The notes under the pieces were generated by a model, which was not told where the DNA came from, ran no database searches, and was given only the letters and a program-made list of their open reading frames with translations. This document shows, piece after piece, positions 16,855 through 28,000 of a DNA stretch of 64,000 nucleotides. Within the stretch, counting starts at the first letter, position 1; every line of letters starts with the position of its first letter. Source of the stretch: Bradyrhizobium sp. NAS96.2 (lineage in GTDB: Bacteria > Pseudomonadota > Alphaproteobacteria > Rhizobiales > Xanthobacteraceae); the NCBI RefSeq assembly GCF_001908235.1, contig NZ_LGHK01000043.1:62001-126000 (forward strand), given 5' to 3'. Both the position numbers and the translations under genes were made by a program.

Positions 16855-18189
16855 ATGAGCAGCCAAGCGAATAACGGACTGGTTCATCAGGCCGAGGGAC
16901 AGATCGACGACCTTCTCGGTCATGAATTCGAGCACGAGCCGGTGCCAATGACTGCCCGGCGCAGCGCCTTCTCGGTCACCATGGTGTGGCTGGGCTTTCC
17001 GATGATCATCACCGGCGCGATGACGGGATCGCTGCTCGTGCTGGGCATGGGGTTCAAGAACGCGCTGGTGGCGATGATCATCGGCAATCTGATCATGTTC
17101 GCCTATGTCGGCGCGCTTGGCCTGATCGGCACCAGGCGCGGCATGAACTTCGCGCTGATCGCGAGCATCGTATTCGGCAAGAAGGGCTATGTACTGGCGT
17201 CGGGCCTGCTGTCGACCCTGCTGCTCGGCTGGTATGCGGTGCAGACTGGCATCACCGGCGCACTGATCTCATCGACCTACGGCCTCAACTATGTGGCGAT
17301 GACCATCGTCGCCGGCGTGCTCTATATCGGGATCACCTTCGTCGGTGTGAAGGGATTGCACTATATCGGGCTGGCATCGGTGCCGCTGTTTGTCGTCCTC
17401 GGCCTCTGGGTCGCCGCCGATGCGGCATCGACCACTACCGCAGCCGCGATTTTCAGCTATGCCGGCAATAATGGCGTCGCCAGCATGTCGATGGGCGTCG
17501 GCCTCACCGTGGTGCTGGCACTGTTCATCGACGCCGGCACGGTGACTGCGGACTTCAACCGCTGGGCGCCGAGCCCGCGGGCGTCGCTGTTCGCCACGTT
17601 CAGCGCGTTTCCGTTCGCCAATCTGGTGGCGATGCTGGTTGGCGGCGTGATGACGGCTGCGCTTGCGGTGCCGAACGCCAATCCGTTCGGTGTCGACAAC
17701 ATGTTCGGCTTCATGAACGGCAAGCAGCTGACCTGGCTCAGCATTCTCGCGTTCATCTTCCTCTACGCCAATCTCGGTTCGGTCTGCTCGCACTGCCTGT
17801 ACAATGCGGCGACCGGCTGGTCGCGCATCCTCGGCACCAATATGCGGCTAATGGCCGTGATCCTCGGCGCCATCGGCATCGTCGTCGCCGCGGGCAACGT
17901 CTGGGCGTTCTTCATCCAGTGGCTGTCGCTGCTCGGCATCCTGGTGCCGCCGATCGGTGCGATCATCCTGGTCGATCAGTATCTGCTGCGGACCGGGGCG
18001 CGCGCGGACACCGACTGGCGTGCGAAGCCGTTCATCGCCTGGGGCATCGGGTCGCTGTGCGCCTTTGCAGTTGAGAACCTGATGCCGGGGCTGTCCACTG
18101 CGATCTCAGCCGCGCTGGTCGCCGGCATCGTGTACGGGGCGATCGCGCGGGTGGAGTCTTCGGCAGAGAAGGTGGCGCGTCCCGCCTAA
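16855..18189 (+). CDS. NCS1-family permease (purine/cytosine/allantoin type)
   Basis: 444 residues and about 12 transmembrane segments. ATG 16855 is chosen over an in-frame TTG at 16831 because GGGG runs provide a ribosome binding site before the ATG. The sequence RRSAFSVTMVWLGFPMIITG, repeated glycine-rich helices and FNRWAPSPRASL are typical of the cytosine-permease (CodB-like) branch. Its place between amiE and a hydrolase suggests uptake of a nitrogen compound used by the pathway, perhaps a cyclic amide, ureide or nucleobase. The substrate cannot be read from sequence. Confidence 0.88.
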   Translation: MSSQANNGLVHQAEGQIDDLLGHEFEHEPVPMTARRSAFSVTMVWLGFPMIITGAMTGSLLVLGMGFKNALVAMIIGNLIMFAYVGALGLIGTRRGMNFALIASIVFGKKGYVLASGLLSTLLLGWYAVQTGITGALISSTYGLNYVAMTIVAGVLYIGITFVGVKGLHYIGLASVPLFVVLGLWVAADAASTTTAAAIFSYAGNNGVASMSMGVGLTVVLALFIDAGTVTADFNRWAPSPRASLFATFSAFPFANLVAMLVGGVMTAALAVPNANPFGVDNMFGFMNGKQLTWLSILAFIFLYANLGSVCSHCLYNAATGWSRILGTNMRLMAVILGAIGIVVAAGNVWAFFIQWLSLLGILVPPIGAIILVDQYLLRTGARADTDWRAKPFIAWGIGSLCAFAVENLMPGLSTAISAALVAGIVYGAIARVESSAEKVARPA

Positions 18190-18223
18190 GCGATCAGCTC
18201 AATCAAGCAAGAAGGGTACATCA

Positions 18224-19243
18224 ATGAGCGTCGACTATCAGATCTATGATCTCGGCAATCTGACCTTGCAGTGCGGCGCGACCATCCGCGACTGCAAGCT
18301 CGCCTACAAGACGTTTGGCCAGCTCAACGCGGCCAAGGACAATGTGATCGTCTATCCGACCTGGTACTCCGGCCAGCACTACGACAATGAGTGGCTGATC
18401 GGGCCGGGCATGGCGCTCGATCCGGCGAAATACTTCATCATCATCCCCAACATGCTCGGCAACGGCCTGTCGTCGTCGCCGAGCAACACGCCGGAGCCGT
18501 ATAACGGGCCGCGGTTTCCGCAGGTGACGGCCTATGACAATGTGCGTGCCCAGCACCGGCTGGTGACCGAGAAATTCGGCATCAAGCACATCCGCCTGGT
18601 GGTCGGCTGGTCGATGGGCGCGTTGCAGACTTTCCATTGGGGTGCGCTCTATCCCGACATGATGGATCTCCTGGCGCCGTTCTGCGGCTCGGCGAAATGC
18701 TCGCGGCACAATTATGTGTTCCTTGAAGGCGTCAAGGCTGCGCTGACCGCGGATGCCGCCTGGAAGGAGGGCTGGTACACCGACAAGCCGGCCCGCGGCC
18801 TGCGCGCCGCCGCACGGGTCTATGCCGGCTGGGGCTTCTCGCAGGCGTTCTATCGCGAGCAGCTCGATATCAAGACGATGGGCTATTCCTCGCTGGAGGA
18901 TTTCCTGGTGGCGTTCTGGGAAGGTTTCTTCCTGCCGAAGGATCCCAACAATCTGCTCACCATGCTGTGGACCTGGCAGAACGGCGACATCAGCGCCAAC
19001 GAGATCTACCACGGCGACTTCAAGGCCGCGCTGCGGGCGATCAAGGCCAAGACCTATGTCATGCCGGGGCAGACCGATCTCTACTTCCCGCCTGAAGACA
19101 GCGAGAACGAGGTCGCGAACATGCCGAACGCCAAGTTCGTGCCGGTGCCGTCGATCTGGGGCCACTTCGCGGGCGGGCCGGGGACCAACCCTGTCGATGT
19201 CGCCTTCATCGATACCAAGCTCAAGGAATTGCTCGCATCGTGA
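18224..19243 (+). CDS. MetX-like alpha/beta hydrolase
   Basis: 339 residues with the homoserine O-acetyltransferase fold family pattern: early [26 protein letters not shown], nucleophile elbow [10 protein letters not shown] with S130, acid D285 in [12 protein letters not shown] and H314 in WGHFAGG. Family members are acyltransferases or hydrolases, so the reaction is uncertain; the absence of other methionine genes argues against MetX itself. It begins 34 bases after the permease gene and ends 34 bases before the MoxR-like ATPase gene, so it is inside the operon. An amide, ester or lactam hydrolase acting on the transported compound is plausible but unproven. Confidence 0.85.
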   Translation: MSVDYQIYDLGNLTLQCGATIRDCKLAYKTFGQLNAAKDNVIVYPTWYSGQHYDNEWLIGPGMALDPAKYFIIIPNMLGNGLSSSPSNTPEPYNGPRFPQVTAYDNVRAQHRLVTEKFGIKHIRLVVGWSMGALQTFHWGALYPDMMDLLAPFCGSAKCSRHNYVFLEGVKAALTADAAWKEGWYTDKPARGLRAAARVYAGWGFSQAFYREQLDIKTMGYSSLEDFLVAFWEGFFLPKDPNNLLTMLWTWQNGDISANEIYHGDFKAALRAIKAKTYVMPGQTDLYFPPEDSENEVANMPNAKFVPVPSIWGHFAGGPGTNPVDVAFIDTKLKELLAS

Positions 19244-19277
19244 GTTCGAACGATTGCGAACGGCTGCCTGCGCGATC

Positions 19278-20105
19278 ATGGGAGGCGTGAGCTTGTCCAA
19301 TCCCGCTTTGCTGCTCGACCAGTACCGCATCCGCCAGGAGCCGTATTACCGGCCGCTCAAGGATGAGGTCGAACTGTTCGGTGCGGCCTATGCGAACCGC
19401 ATGCCGGTGATGCTGAAAGGCCCCACCGGCTGCGGCAAGACCCGCTTCATCGAATACATGGCATGGCGGCTCGGCCGTCCGCTGATCACGGTCGCCTGTC
19501 ACGAGGACATGACCGCGGCGGATCTGGTCGGACGCTGGCTGCTCGATGCGGAGGGCACGGTGTGGAGCGACGGGCCGCTGACGACGGCCGTGCGCCTCGG
19601 CGCGATCTGCTATCTCGACGAGATCGTCGAGGCGCGTCAGGACACCACGGTCGTGATCCATCCCTTGACCGACGACCGCCGTGTGTTGCCGCTGGAAAAG
19701 CGGGGCGAGCTGATCCACGCCCATTCCGACTTCCAGCTCGTGATCTCCTACAATCCGGGCTACCAGAGCGCGATCAAGGACCTCAAGGAATCCACCAAGC
19801 AGCGCTTCGCCGCGCTGGACTTCGGCTACCCTGATCGGTCGGCGGAAACCGAGGTGGTGTCGCGCGAGGCCGGCATCGAACCGAACCTTGCCGACCTCCT
19901 GGTGAAGATCGCCCAGCACAGCCGCAACCTGAAAGGACAGGGGCTCGATGAAGGCGCGTCGACCCGGATGCTGGTCAATGCCGGCCGCCTGATCGGCTGC
20001 GGCATCAGCCTCGAGAAAGCCTGCGAGACCACGATCGTGGTCCCGCTGACCGACGATGCGGACACCAGGAACACGTTGCGCGACGTGATCTCGGCCTCTG
20101 CGTGA
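19278..20105 (+). CDS. MoxR-type AAA+ ATPase of the CbbQ/NirQ/NorQ/GpvN family
   Basis: About 270-275 residues, the size of CbbQ. Walker [21 protein letters not shown] (residues about 48-67), the family-specific [19 protein letters not shown], Walker [15 protein letters not shown], sensor region [10 protein letters not shown] and a C-terminal helical lid. Start choices are ATG 19278 and TTG 19293; the TTG has GGAGG 7 bases upstream and may be the real start. Family members use ATP with a VWA partner to remodel or activate a metalloenzyme or Rubisco. The partner is the next gene (GTGA overlap). No Rubisco or NO reductase gene is near, so the client must be different, perhaps the hydrolase upstream. 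Confidence 0.93.
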   Translation: MGGVSLSNPALLLDQYRIRQEPYYRPLKDEVELFGAAYANRMPVMLKGPTGCGKTRFIEYMAWRLGRPLITVACHEDMTAADLVGRWLLDAEGTVWSDGPLTTAVRLGAICYLDEIVEARQDTTVVIHPLTDDRRVLPLEKRGELIHAHSDFQLVISYNPGYQSAIKDLKESTKQRFAALDFGYPDRSAETEVVSREAGIEPNLADLLVKIAQHSRNLKGQGLDEGASTRMLVNAGRLIGCGISLEKACETTIVVPLTDDADTRNTLRDVISASA

Positions 20106-22408
20106 ATGGACGCTCGCAGGTGGCGGTCGCGCAAATCAGTTCGCTCGATAGCTTCCGATCCGGGCGCCGGCTTGCGGCGCTCCTGCGCGGCCATGATGAG
20201 ATCGGCTCGGCCGTGCAGGCGGCGCGGGCCGCATTGCAGCGCGCAGGGTCGATCGATCACCTCGCGGCCTGGGACGAGGCCGTCCACGAGCTGTTCGGGG
20301 CCAATCTTGGCCATGCCGTGGTTTTGGGCTTTCTAAGGCTGTCGGAGCAATGGCCGGCGCAGCGATCGACCGATGATCTGATCGCGATCGGACGCACCGC
20401 CGGCGATATCGGCCGCAGCGCCGGAAGCCGCGCCGCCCATGGGTTGCTGACCGAATTGTCCAAGGTGCTGCCGCGGCTTGCCGGTGCTGGAGAACTCACC
20501 GCCGTTCTCGCTGCGCTCCGCCAACTCGCAGATGCAGGCCCGGAATCGGTAGGCCTTGCGATCGGCCGGCTAGAGCCGCTGCTGGCGCATGCCGGGGGCG
20601 ATGACTTCTCCGCCTGGGTTTCCGCGGGCTTGCGCGCAAGCGGCGGTCGCGCATCGCGCCGGCGCGCCTATTTCGCGCTCGACGATCCACTTTCGGTGCG
20701 GCTGTTCGCGGTGGGGCGGACCGGCGATGACTTTGCACGGCTGGAGAAACGCCTCGCTGCAACAACGATCGCCCTTTGGAACAGAAGGCCTCGCTTCCGC
20801 AAGCTTGCCGCTGCGCCGACGCCGGTGCCGCGGCGTACCTCGCTCGCTGCCGGCTTCATCGGTCTGCCCGAGACCTTTCCCGGCTTTGTAGGCGAGGCGG
20901 CGGACACCATCTATCTCGCGGCGGTCGCGCATGCCGGAGCCCACCTCGTGCATTCCACTGTGCGCTTTCCCGTGGGGCGGCTGAAGGCGTTGCAGATCGC
21001 GCTGGTCTCGCTGATCGAGGATGCCAGGGTCGAGACGCTGGCGCTTCGCGAGATGCCCGGGATGCGCCGGCTGTGGCTGCCGTTTCACAGCGCGACGCCA
21101 TCCGGCCAGGCAACCGCGGCCGGACTGATGATGCGCTTGGCGCGGGCGCTGATCGATCCGGACTATCTGGATCCGGATGCGTGGGTGACCAAGGGGCGGA
21201 CGCTGTTCGCCGATGCCGCCGGCCGCTGCACCGATCCCGCCATCAGCCGCGAGATCGGCGGGCTGCTCGGCAACGACATCGGCCAGATGCGGCTGCAGTT
21301 CAACGCCAAGAGCTACGTCGTCGAGCCCGCTTACCGCGACGACAATCTGGCGCTCTGGGATTTTGGCGATCAGCCGGACAGTCCGACCGAGACGATCGAA
21401 CTTGCGATCGATTCCGTGCATATGGAGCGTCGCGAGGACGCCGATGGACAGTCCACCGACGACAACGCAAGGCCCGACGAGACGCTGCGCGCGAAGGCCA
21501 GCGCGGTCGCGCTGCTGGACGGATTTCCGGTCGCGACCTATCCGGAATGGGACTACGCCGCGCGGACCGAGCGAGCGGACTGGACGACGATCCTGGAAGC
21601 CGATGCCGCCGTCTCCGCGCAGCCGTTCGATCTGCCGACGGACACCGAGACGACCCGCTGGATCACGAGATTGACCCGCGACGCGTCGATCGGCCGCCGT
21701 ATCAGGCACAAGGGCCAGCGCGACGGCGACGCGCTCGATATCGACGCGGCGACCGCGCTGACCATCGAGCGTCGCGCCGGCAGCATCAGCGAGCCAAGGG
21801 TCTACCAGCGCGATGCGCCGGGACCGCGCGATCTTGCCATTCTGCTGCTGCTGGACCTGTCGCAATCGACCGCAGATCGTGACCGTCGCGGCCGGACGGT
21901 TCTCGACGTCGAGCGCAAGGCGGCCGCGATCATGGCGGCGGCGGTCGAGGCCGCCAATGACGCGATCGCGGTGCATGGTTTCAGCTCCGACGGCCGCGAG
22001 CGCGTGCGTTATCTGCGCATCAAGGGCTTTGACGAGCCGGTGGACGCCGTGGTGCGTTCGCGCCTCGCGGGGCTCGGCAGCAGCCATTCCACCCGGCTCG
22101 GCGCGGCCTTGCGCCATGCCGGGGACGACCTTGCGGGACGACGTGCGTTCCGCAAGGTGCTGCTGGTGCTCACCGATGGCGAACCGTCCGACGTCGATGT
22201 GCCCGATCCGCAATACCTGGTGGAGGACGCGCGCCGGGCCGCACAGCAATTGCGACGGCGAGGCACCGATATTTTTGCTTTCGGTGTCGGAGAACACAGA
22301 TTTTCCCAGCTCGATCGCATTTTCGGCGAGCGCAACGCGCTCCGCGTGCCGCGTATCGAGGTGTTGCCGCACCGGGTGATGCAGCTCTACGCCGAACTGA
22401 AGAAATAA
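20102..22408 (+). CDS. VWA-domain protein, CbbO/NorD-like partner of the MoxR ATPase
   Basis: 768 residues, GTG start overlapping the ATPase stop. The long N-terminal part is helical and has no named domain I recognise apart from its likeness to NorD/CbbO. The C-terminal 190 residues are a von Willebrand A domain with an intact metal site: DLSQST (about residues 585-590), the Thr in [11 protein letters not shown] and the Asp in VLTDGEPSD. By family the VWA domain docks the ATPase ring on its client protein. The linker around residues 440-480 is acidic and of low complexity. Together with the ATPase it closes the amide operon; 127 bases without features precede the next gene. Confidence 0.9.
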   Translation: MNGRSQVAVAQISSLDSFRSGRRLAALLRGHDEIGSAVQAARAALQRAGSIDHLAAWDEAVHELFGANLGHAVVLGFLRLSEQWPAQRSTDDLIAIGRTAGDIGRSAGSRAAHGLLTELSKVLPRLAGAGELTAVLAALRQLADAGPESVGLAIGRLEPLLAHAGGDDFSAWVSAGLRASGGRASRRRAYFALDDPLSVRLFAVGRTGDDFARLEKRLAATTIALWNRRPRFRKLAAAPTPVPRRTSLAAGFIGLPETFPGFVGEAADTIYLAAVAHAGAHLVHSTVRFPVGRLKALQIALVSLIEDARVETLALREMPGMRRLWLPFHSATPSGQATAAGLMMRLARALIDPDYLDPDAWVTKGRTLFADAAGRCTDPAISREIGGLLGNDIGQMRLQFNAKSYVVEPAYRDDNLALWDFGDQPDSPTETIELAIDSVHMERREDADGQSTDDNARPDETLRAKASAVALLDGFPVATYPEWDYAARTERADWTTILEADAAVSAQPFDLPTDTETTRWITRLTRDASIGRRIRHKGQRDGDALDIDAATALTIERRAGSISEPRVYQRDAPGPRDLAILLLLDLSQSTADRDRRGRTVLDVERKAAAIMAAAVEAANDAIAVHGFSSDGRERVRYLRIKGFDEPVDAVVRSRLAGLGSSHSTRLGAALRHAGDDLAGRRAFRKVLLVLTDGEPSDVDVPDPQYLVEDARRAAQQLRRRGTDIFAFGVGEHRFSQLDRIFGERNALRVPRIEVLPHRVMQLYAELKK

Positions 22409-22535
22409 AGGGGGCCTGCCGTCACGGAGCCGACCTAGATCGTCGTCCACACGCCTGCGCACCGCTGTCACACTTCGACGCTAACGTTGCAGATTGGACA
22501 CAGCGGCCCGCCTGGGAACAATCGACGCGGACACG

Positions 22536-23291
22536 ATGAGCATTGGATATCTTTCGAGGGGCCGGGCAAGGCGCCCCTCAGACGCTTGTCGATTGTGCGT
22601 TTTGATCTGCCTCTGCATGCTGGGCGCCGGCGCCGACCTCGCGATGGGCCAAGAGAACCCGAACGCCTCGGCGGCGCGCATCACCTTCGATATTCCGTCT
22701 CAACCTCTGACATCCGCGCTGGAAAGCTACGGCGCCACGGCGCGGCGTGAGGTGCTTTATGACGCCCAGCTTGCGACCGGCCGTCGCTCGAGCGAGGTGA
22801 GGGGCGTTTTCGCGCCGTCCGAAGCCTTGCAGATCCTGCTCGATGGCACCGGCCTGGTCGGCCGTCTGACGTCGGAGAATGCGCTGGTGGTGGTGCCCTC
22901 GTCTCCGGCCGCCGGCCAGCCGACGACGTCTGACGTCGATGCGAAGAAGGGCGATCCGGTTATTCGCGCCCGTTACTATGCGCAGGTGCAGGAGCGCGTT
23001 CGGGACGCCTTCTGCAGGGACAGCCTGTTGCGGCCGGGGCGGTATCGGGTCGCCGTGCAGTTCTGGATCGCTCCAACGGGATCCGTGCAACAGACCCGGC
23101 TTTTGAGCAAGACCGGCGATGACCGCATCGATCGTGCGATCGAGACGACGCTTCGTGGATTGAGAATCAAGGAGGCGCCGCCGCAGGGCATCTCGCAACC
23201 CCTCACGATGGTCGTTGCGCCGCGTCCGCCGGAACAGACGCAGGACTGCGCCGGGATTGACGCAATCCGCACCAGCGGCGAGGCGAACTGA
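22536..23291 (+). CDS. VreA-like signalling protein: STN domain plus TonB C-terminal-like domain
   Basis: 251 residues from ATG 22536 (a TTG at 22494 is possible). A signal or anchor segment (CRLCVLICLCMLGAGADLAM) is followed by an STN domain of the kind found at the front of signalling TonB receptors (ITFDIPSQPLTSALESYGAT, residues about 66-85; ALQILLDGTGL). The C-terminal part (RVAVQFWIAPTGSVQQTRLL; DRIDRAIETTLRGL) is a TonB C-terminal-like domain. There is no beta-barrel. This architecture and the following sigma, anti-sigma and DUF3739 exoprotein genes match the VreA component of the Pseudomonas VreARI system. It would carry a periplasmic signal to the anti-sigma protein. Confidence 0.85.
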   Translation: MSIGYLSRGRARRPSDACRLCVLICLCMLGAGADLAMGQENPNASAARITFDIPSQPLTSALESYGATARREVLYDAQLATGRRSSEVRGVFAPSEALQILLDGTGLVGRLTSENALVVVPSSPAAGQPTTSDVDAKKGDPVIRARYYAQVQERVRDAFCRDSLLRPGRYRVAVQFWIAPTGSVQQTRLLSKTGDDRIDRAIETTLRGLRIKEAPPQGISQPLTMVVAPRPPEQTQDCAGIDAIRTSGEAN

Positions 23292-23301
23292 GCGTGCCGG
23301 G

Positions 23302-23805
23302 ATGAGCGACGCAAACCGGACCATGCTCCGCAGCTTCCTGGCTGCCCGCTACGATGATCTCAAGCTGCGGCTGAGCCGTCGTCTGGGCTCGGCGGAGCTT
23401 GCCAGCGATGCGTTGCAGGACACCTACGTGCGTCTCGACCGGGCCGAAGTGGCGGGGGCGGTACAAAGCCCGGCCGCGTATCTGTTCCGGATGGCCTTCA
23501 ACGTCGCAATGGACCGGCAGCGGGCCGAGAAGCGGCGCCTGGCGCACAACGAGGTTCAGGATCTGCTCCATATTGTGGACGATGCGCCGGGGCCGGGTCA
23601 GATTGCGGAGGCCCGCTTCGAGATCGAGGCCCTGGAGAAGGCGATCGCGGAGCTGACGCCGCGCCGCCGGGTCATCCTGCTGGCCGCACGGCTCCAAGGC
23701 ATGCCGCAGCGGGAAATTGCCAGCCGGCTCGGAGTCTCGCTGCGCCTGGTCGAGAAGGAACTCCGCCTCGCCCAGGAACACTGCGCGCTGAAGCTCGGAA
23801 AATAG
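23302..23805 (+). CDS. ECF sigma factor, FecI/VreI-like
   Basis: 167 residues from ATG 23302, 10 bases after the STN gene; the longer frame from 23215 overlaps that gene. Region 2 is LRSFLAARYDDLKLRLSRR to YLFRMAFNVAMDRQRAEKR and region 4 is AIAELTPRRRVILLAARLQG to EIASRLGVSLRLVEKELRLA, both typical of iron-starvation-type ECF factors. The anti-sigma gene lies directly downstream. The likely targets include this cluster and the exoprotein gene downstream; I could not identify a convincing target promoter by eye. Confidence 0.92.
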   Translation: MSDANRTMLRSFLAARYDDLKLRLSRRLGSAELASDALQDTYVRLDRAEVAGAVQSPAAYLFRMAFNVAMDRQRAEKRRLAHNEVQDLLHIVDDAPGPGQIAEARFEIEALEKAIAELTPRRRVILLAARLQGMPQREIASRLGVSLRLVEKELRLAQEHCALKLGK

Positions 23806-23893
23806 TTGTGCGGTTGATGGCTATGGCGAACGTCAAATGGACAAGCGGACGACCCGGCTGCGGAGGCGGGGGGGCGCTGCGAGGCAAGCCTGC

Positions 23894-24889
23894 ATGATGA
23901 GCAAAGGCGGTAAATCGACGATGGGGCTCGGCGCGATGGAGCGGGAGGCACATGCCTGGGTCAGGCGCTTGACGTCCGGCGACGCGACGGTCGAAGACGC
24001 CGATGCGTTCCAGGTGTGGCGCGAGCAGAGCGCCGCCCATGCGATCGCGTTTGCGAAGGCAAGCAAGCTTTGGGAGACGGTCGGCAGCGCCGGCCAGAAC
24101 CTCCGCTATGACCCGGCATCGGTTGGCGCGCTGCTTGATGGTGAAGCAAGGCGCGTGATGACCCGCAGGCTGGTGCTCGGCGGCGGACTTGCGACCGCCG
24201 CCGCGGCTGTCGGAGCGGTGACGCTGCGTCCTCCGCTCGAGCTCTGGCCGTCATGGTCCGAGCTTGCTGCGGACTACCGGACGGGCACGGGAGAGCAGCG
24301 CAAGCTTGCGCTGAACGACAGCGTGTCGATCAACCTGGACACAAGGACCAGCATCGCGCTGCGCCCGGATCATGGTGACAGCAGCCGGATCGAGTTGATC
24401 ACAGGGCAGGCGTCGATTGCGACGACCCCGCAACAGTCGAGACCGGTGACTGTGATTGCGTCGCGTGGCCAAGCGGTTGCAACGCAGGCCTCGTTCGACG
24501 TGCGCTACCTCGGCGCCGAGGTACGCGTCACCTGTCTCGGAGGCGAGGTTCGCGTCGAGCATCAGGGCAATGCCCGCACCGTTCGTGAGCGGCAGCAGAT
24601 CGCCTACGACGAGCGGCGCATGAGCGATATCGTTGCGATCGATCCGGCCGTCGAAGCGGCCTGGCAAGAGGGTTTGCTCGTCTTCCGCTACACGCCGCTG
24701 CCCAAGGTGGTGGAAGAGGTGAACAGGTACCGATCGGGCCGGATCTTCATCGTCAATGCCGGGCTGAACACCCATCTGATCAACGGCCGCTTCCATATCG
24801 ACCGGATCGACGAAGTTCTCGTGCAGCTCGAGCAAGCATTTGGCGTCAAGGCGAAAACGCTTCCCGGCGGCATTGTGCTGCTGAGCTGA
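23894..24889 (+). CDS. FecR/VreR-like anti-sigma factor
   Basis: 331 residues from ATG 23894 (GAGG about 10 bases upstream; an earlier ATG at 23837 has no ribosome binding site). The cytoplasmic FecR N-terminal domain (REAHAWVRRLTSGDATVEDA, then WREQSAAHAIAFAKASKLWE) binds the sigma factor. One membrane helix (LVLGGGLATAAAAVGAVTL) follows, then the periplasmic FecR domain and a C-terminal STN-like domain (VVEEVNRYRSGRIFIVNAG to GIVLLS). It transmits the signal from the VreA-like protein across the inner membrane. Confidence 0.92.
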   Translation: MMSKGGKSTMGLGAMEREAHAWVRRLTSGDATVEDADAFQVWREQSAAHAIAFAKASKLWETVGSAGQNLRYDPASVGALLDGEARRVMTRRLVLGGGLATAAAAVGAVTLRPPLELWPSWSELAADYRTGTGEQRKLALNDSVSINLDTRTSIALRPDHGDSSRIELITGQASIATTPQQSRPVTVIASRGQAVATQASFDVRYLGAEVRVTCLGGEVRVEHQGNARTVRERQQIAYDERRMSDIVAIDPAVEAAWQEGLLVFRYTPLPKVVEEVNRYRSGRIFIVNAGLNTHLINGRFHIDRIDEVLVQLEQAFGVKAKTLPGGIVLLS

Positions 24890-25034
24890 GGAGGCTTCGG
24901 GCGAGGCGGCAAAAAAATTCCGATCCGGCGTGCGGGTCGCCCCGTTCGGGATCGTCTCAGCCGCGAGGGTCTCGGTGCTGGCGCTGAGACGCGAAATGTT
25001 CGGCTGTTGCCGCCCGGCGCAAGAAAGCGATCCC

Positions 25035-28000
25035 ATGGTTCCCCGCCTCTCCAGATCCCTATCCCGCGCGACGGTTCGCACCGCATTGTTTGGCAGCGTC
25101 AGCGTCGTGGCGCTGCTGGCCAGTACGCCGGTGGTCGCGCGCCCGTTTGGGTCAAGCTGGACGGTGTCACCGTCGGCCGCCGCGATGGCGGCGTCGCAGT
25201 CGGCCGCGCAGGATGCGGCGGCAACCGCCAGGCAGGGCCAGGATGCAATGGCGCGGGCCACGCGCGCCATCCAGGCGATCCAGGGCTTGCAGAACGCGGC
25301 GCGCAGCGCGGCGCAGGCCTCGCAGCGTTCGGTGACGCTGCCGCAGGTTGCCGTACCCAATGGCCTTGCCCCCGGCGGCCTGCAGGCGGCGCCGGGATGG
25401 CAGGGAGCGAGCGCGCCGACGCAGGCGGTCGATGCCGCCGGCCAGACCCAGGTCGGCATCGCGCAGACCAGGGCGCAGGCGATCCTCAACTGGAATTCCT
25501 TCAACGTCGGCGCCCGCACCACGCTAACCTTCGACCAGCAGGGCAATGCGAACTGGGTGGCGCTCAATCGCGTGGTCGGCAGCACAGCGCCGAGCCAGAT
25601 CCTCGGCAATATCAAGGCCGACGGCTCGGTCTATGTGATCAACCAGAACGGCATCATCTTCGGCGGTGCGAGCCAGGTGAATGTCGGCGCGCTGATCGCC
25701 TCGGCCGCCACCATCACCGATACCCAGTTCCTCACCAGCGGCATCTACGCGCAGCAGGCCGGCGGCCGATATGTGCCGAGCTTCACGGATGCCCGTGGTG
25801 CGGTGAGGATCGAGCCCGGCGCGCTGATCTCGACCAACGCGCCGTCCTCGGTGACACAAGGGGGTGGTTTCGTCCTGCTGATGGGAACCGAGGTCAGCAA
25901 TGCCGGCTCGATCAGCGCGCCGCGAGGCCAGGTGCAACTCGCGGCCGGCAACGACTTTCTGCTGCGGCCGGGTTACGGCACGGACGCCAACCAGGGCTCG
26001 ACCACGCGCGGCAACGAGATCTCGCCGATCGTGCGCGACGCGATCGCGGCCGTCGGCAACTCCGGCCTGATCTTCGCCCAGCAAGGCGACATCACGCTCG
26101 CGGGCCGCAGCGTCAGCCAGGAGGGGGCGCTTGTCGCCACCACCTCGGTCAACACCCGCGGCACGATCCATTTGCTGAACGCAGCCTCCGATGCCGCGGG
26201 CAGCATCACGCTCGCGAGCGGCAGCCTGACCGCGATCCTGCCCGAGCTCGACAGCAGTGACACCGCGCTCGACAGCCAACGCAACCAACTGGTCGCCGAT
26301 TCCAAGGTCTTCACCCACGCCCCGGTCGCCAACGCCCAGTTCGACAATCTTTCGCAGCTCTCCGACCGGCTCGATCAGGGGCGCATCGAGATCGTCAGCG
26401 GCGGCACCGTCAACTTCAAGGCCGGCTCGACCACGCAGGCGCAGGGCGGCCAGGTGGCGGTCAATGCCGGTCACCGCGTCTTCGCCGAGAGCGGATCTGT
26501 TATCGACGTCTCGGGCGTGCGCGGCGTGCTGCTGCCGATGTCGACCAACAACCTCCTGATCAACGTGCAGGGCAACGAGCTGCGCGACTCGCCCGTCAAC
26601 CGCGATCAGGACAATCTGAAGAACGCGGATGTCTGGATCGATGCCCGCGACCTGGTGCTGGTGCCGGCAGGCACCGGCGGCTATGCGACCGATCGCTACT
26701 ATACGCCGGGGGGCCTGCTCGAGGTTTCCGGCTATCTCGCCAATACTGCGCACCGGATCGGCGAATGGGCCGCGGTTGGCGGCAGCGTCACGCTGTCGGC
26801 GCCGGAAGTCGTGGCCCAGAAGGGGGCCGTGTTCGACGTCTCCGGCGGTTCGGTGAGCTTCCAGGGCGGTTACATCCGGACCACCAACTTCCTGGGCGCG
26901 GACGGCCGCCTCTACAGCGCCAGCCAGGCCCGCGCCGACATGCAGTTCTACGGCGTTGGCGCGGGCTTCATTCGCGAGCACAAGCTCGGCGGCAAGGTTG
27001 CACCCAACCTGACCGAAATCTGGACCAGCCCGTTCGGCAAGGGGCGCGTGACGACCCGCTGGGAGGACGGCTACACCATCGGCCGCGACGCCGGCTCTCT
27101 CATCCTGTCGACGCCGACGGCGGTCTTCGAAGCTGATATCGTCGCTGATGTCGTCACCAGCTCACGCCAGACGACGGCTCGGCCTGATGGCACGACCGAT
27201 GGCTACAAGCTGTCGCAGAATGTCGCCCCGCTGCAGGGCAAGCTCGCGCTCGGCGGCTATTCGGGACTGGGCCTCACCGATGCATCCGCGGCGCGGGTCG
27301 CCTTCGGTCGGCCCCCGGAGATATCGGGCGCGCTGAACGTTACGTCGGTCTTGCCCGACGATCGCATCGGGACCGCATTCTTCAACTCGGACGCGCTCAA
27401 TGCCGCCAAACTGGGCGGGCTCAATGTTGCGAGCAGCAAGGAGATCCTCGTCGAGGCGCCGCTTGAGCTCGCGCCCGGCGCGCAGGTGATCTTCGCGGCG
27501 CCACATGTCGATATCGGCGCAAACGTCACGGTGCATGGCGGCAGCGTGATGCTGACCAATCTCATGCATGCGGTGCTCGGCCAGAACCAGAACGAGCAAT
27601 GGTGGGCGCTTCGCGACGCGGACGGCAAGGCGCAGGTCACGATCGGCCAGAACGTCGCCGTCGATCTCAGCGGGTTGTGGAGCAACGGACTGACCGGAAG
27701 CGATGTGTCCGGTCAGGCGCATGTGGATGGCGGCAACTTCACCGTTTCGACGACCGGCGGCATCACGCTTGCAAATGGATCGCTGATCGATGTGTCCTCG
27801 GGTGGCGCCATCCTGGCGACCGGCAAGACGAAAGGCGGCAAGGGCGGCAATGTCAGCCTGGTGGCCAACGACTATTCGCATCTGACCTGGACGCAGTTCT
27901 TCACCAATCCGCTCGTCCTCGATGGCACGATCCGCGCCTATGGCTTTGCCGGCGGCGGCAAGCTGACGCTGAACGCGGGCCAGGAGATCGCGATCGGCGA

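Noticed and set aside
18753-19277. In-frame N-terminal extension of the MoxR-type ATPase
   Set aside because: It overlaps the MetX-like hydrolase gene and reads as Arg/Ser-rich nonsense; family length fits a start at 19278 or 19293.
20570-22471. 633-residue open frame on the minus strand opposite the VWA gene
   Set aside because: It is an antisense shadow caused by GC-rich codon bias; its residues are rich in Arg, Ala and Gly with no domain, while the + strand frame has the VWA metal site.
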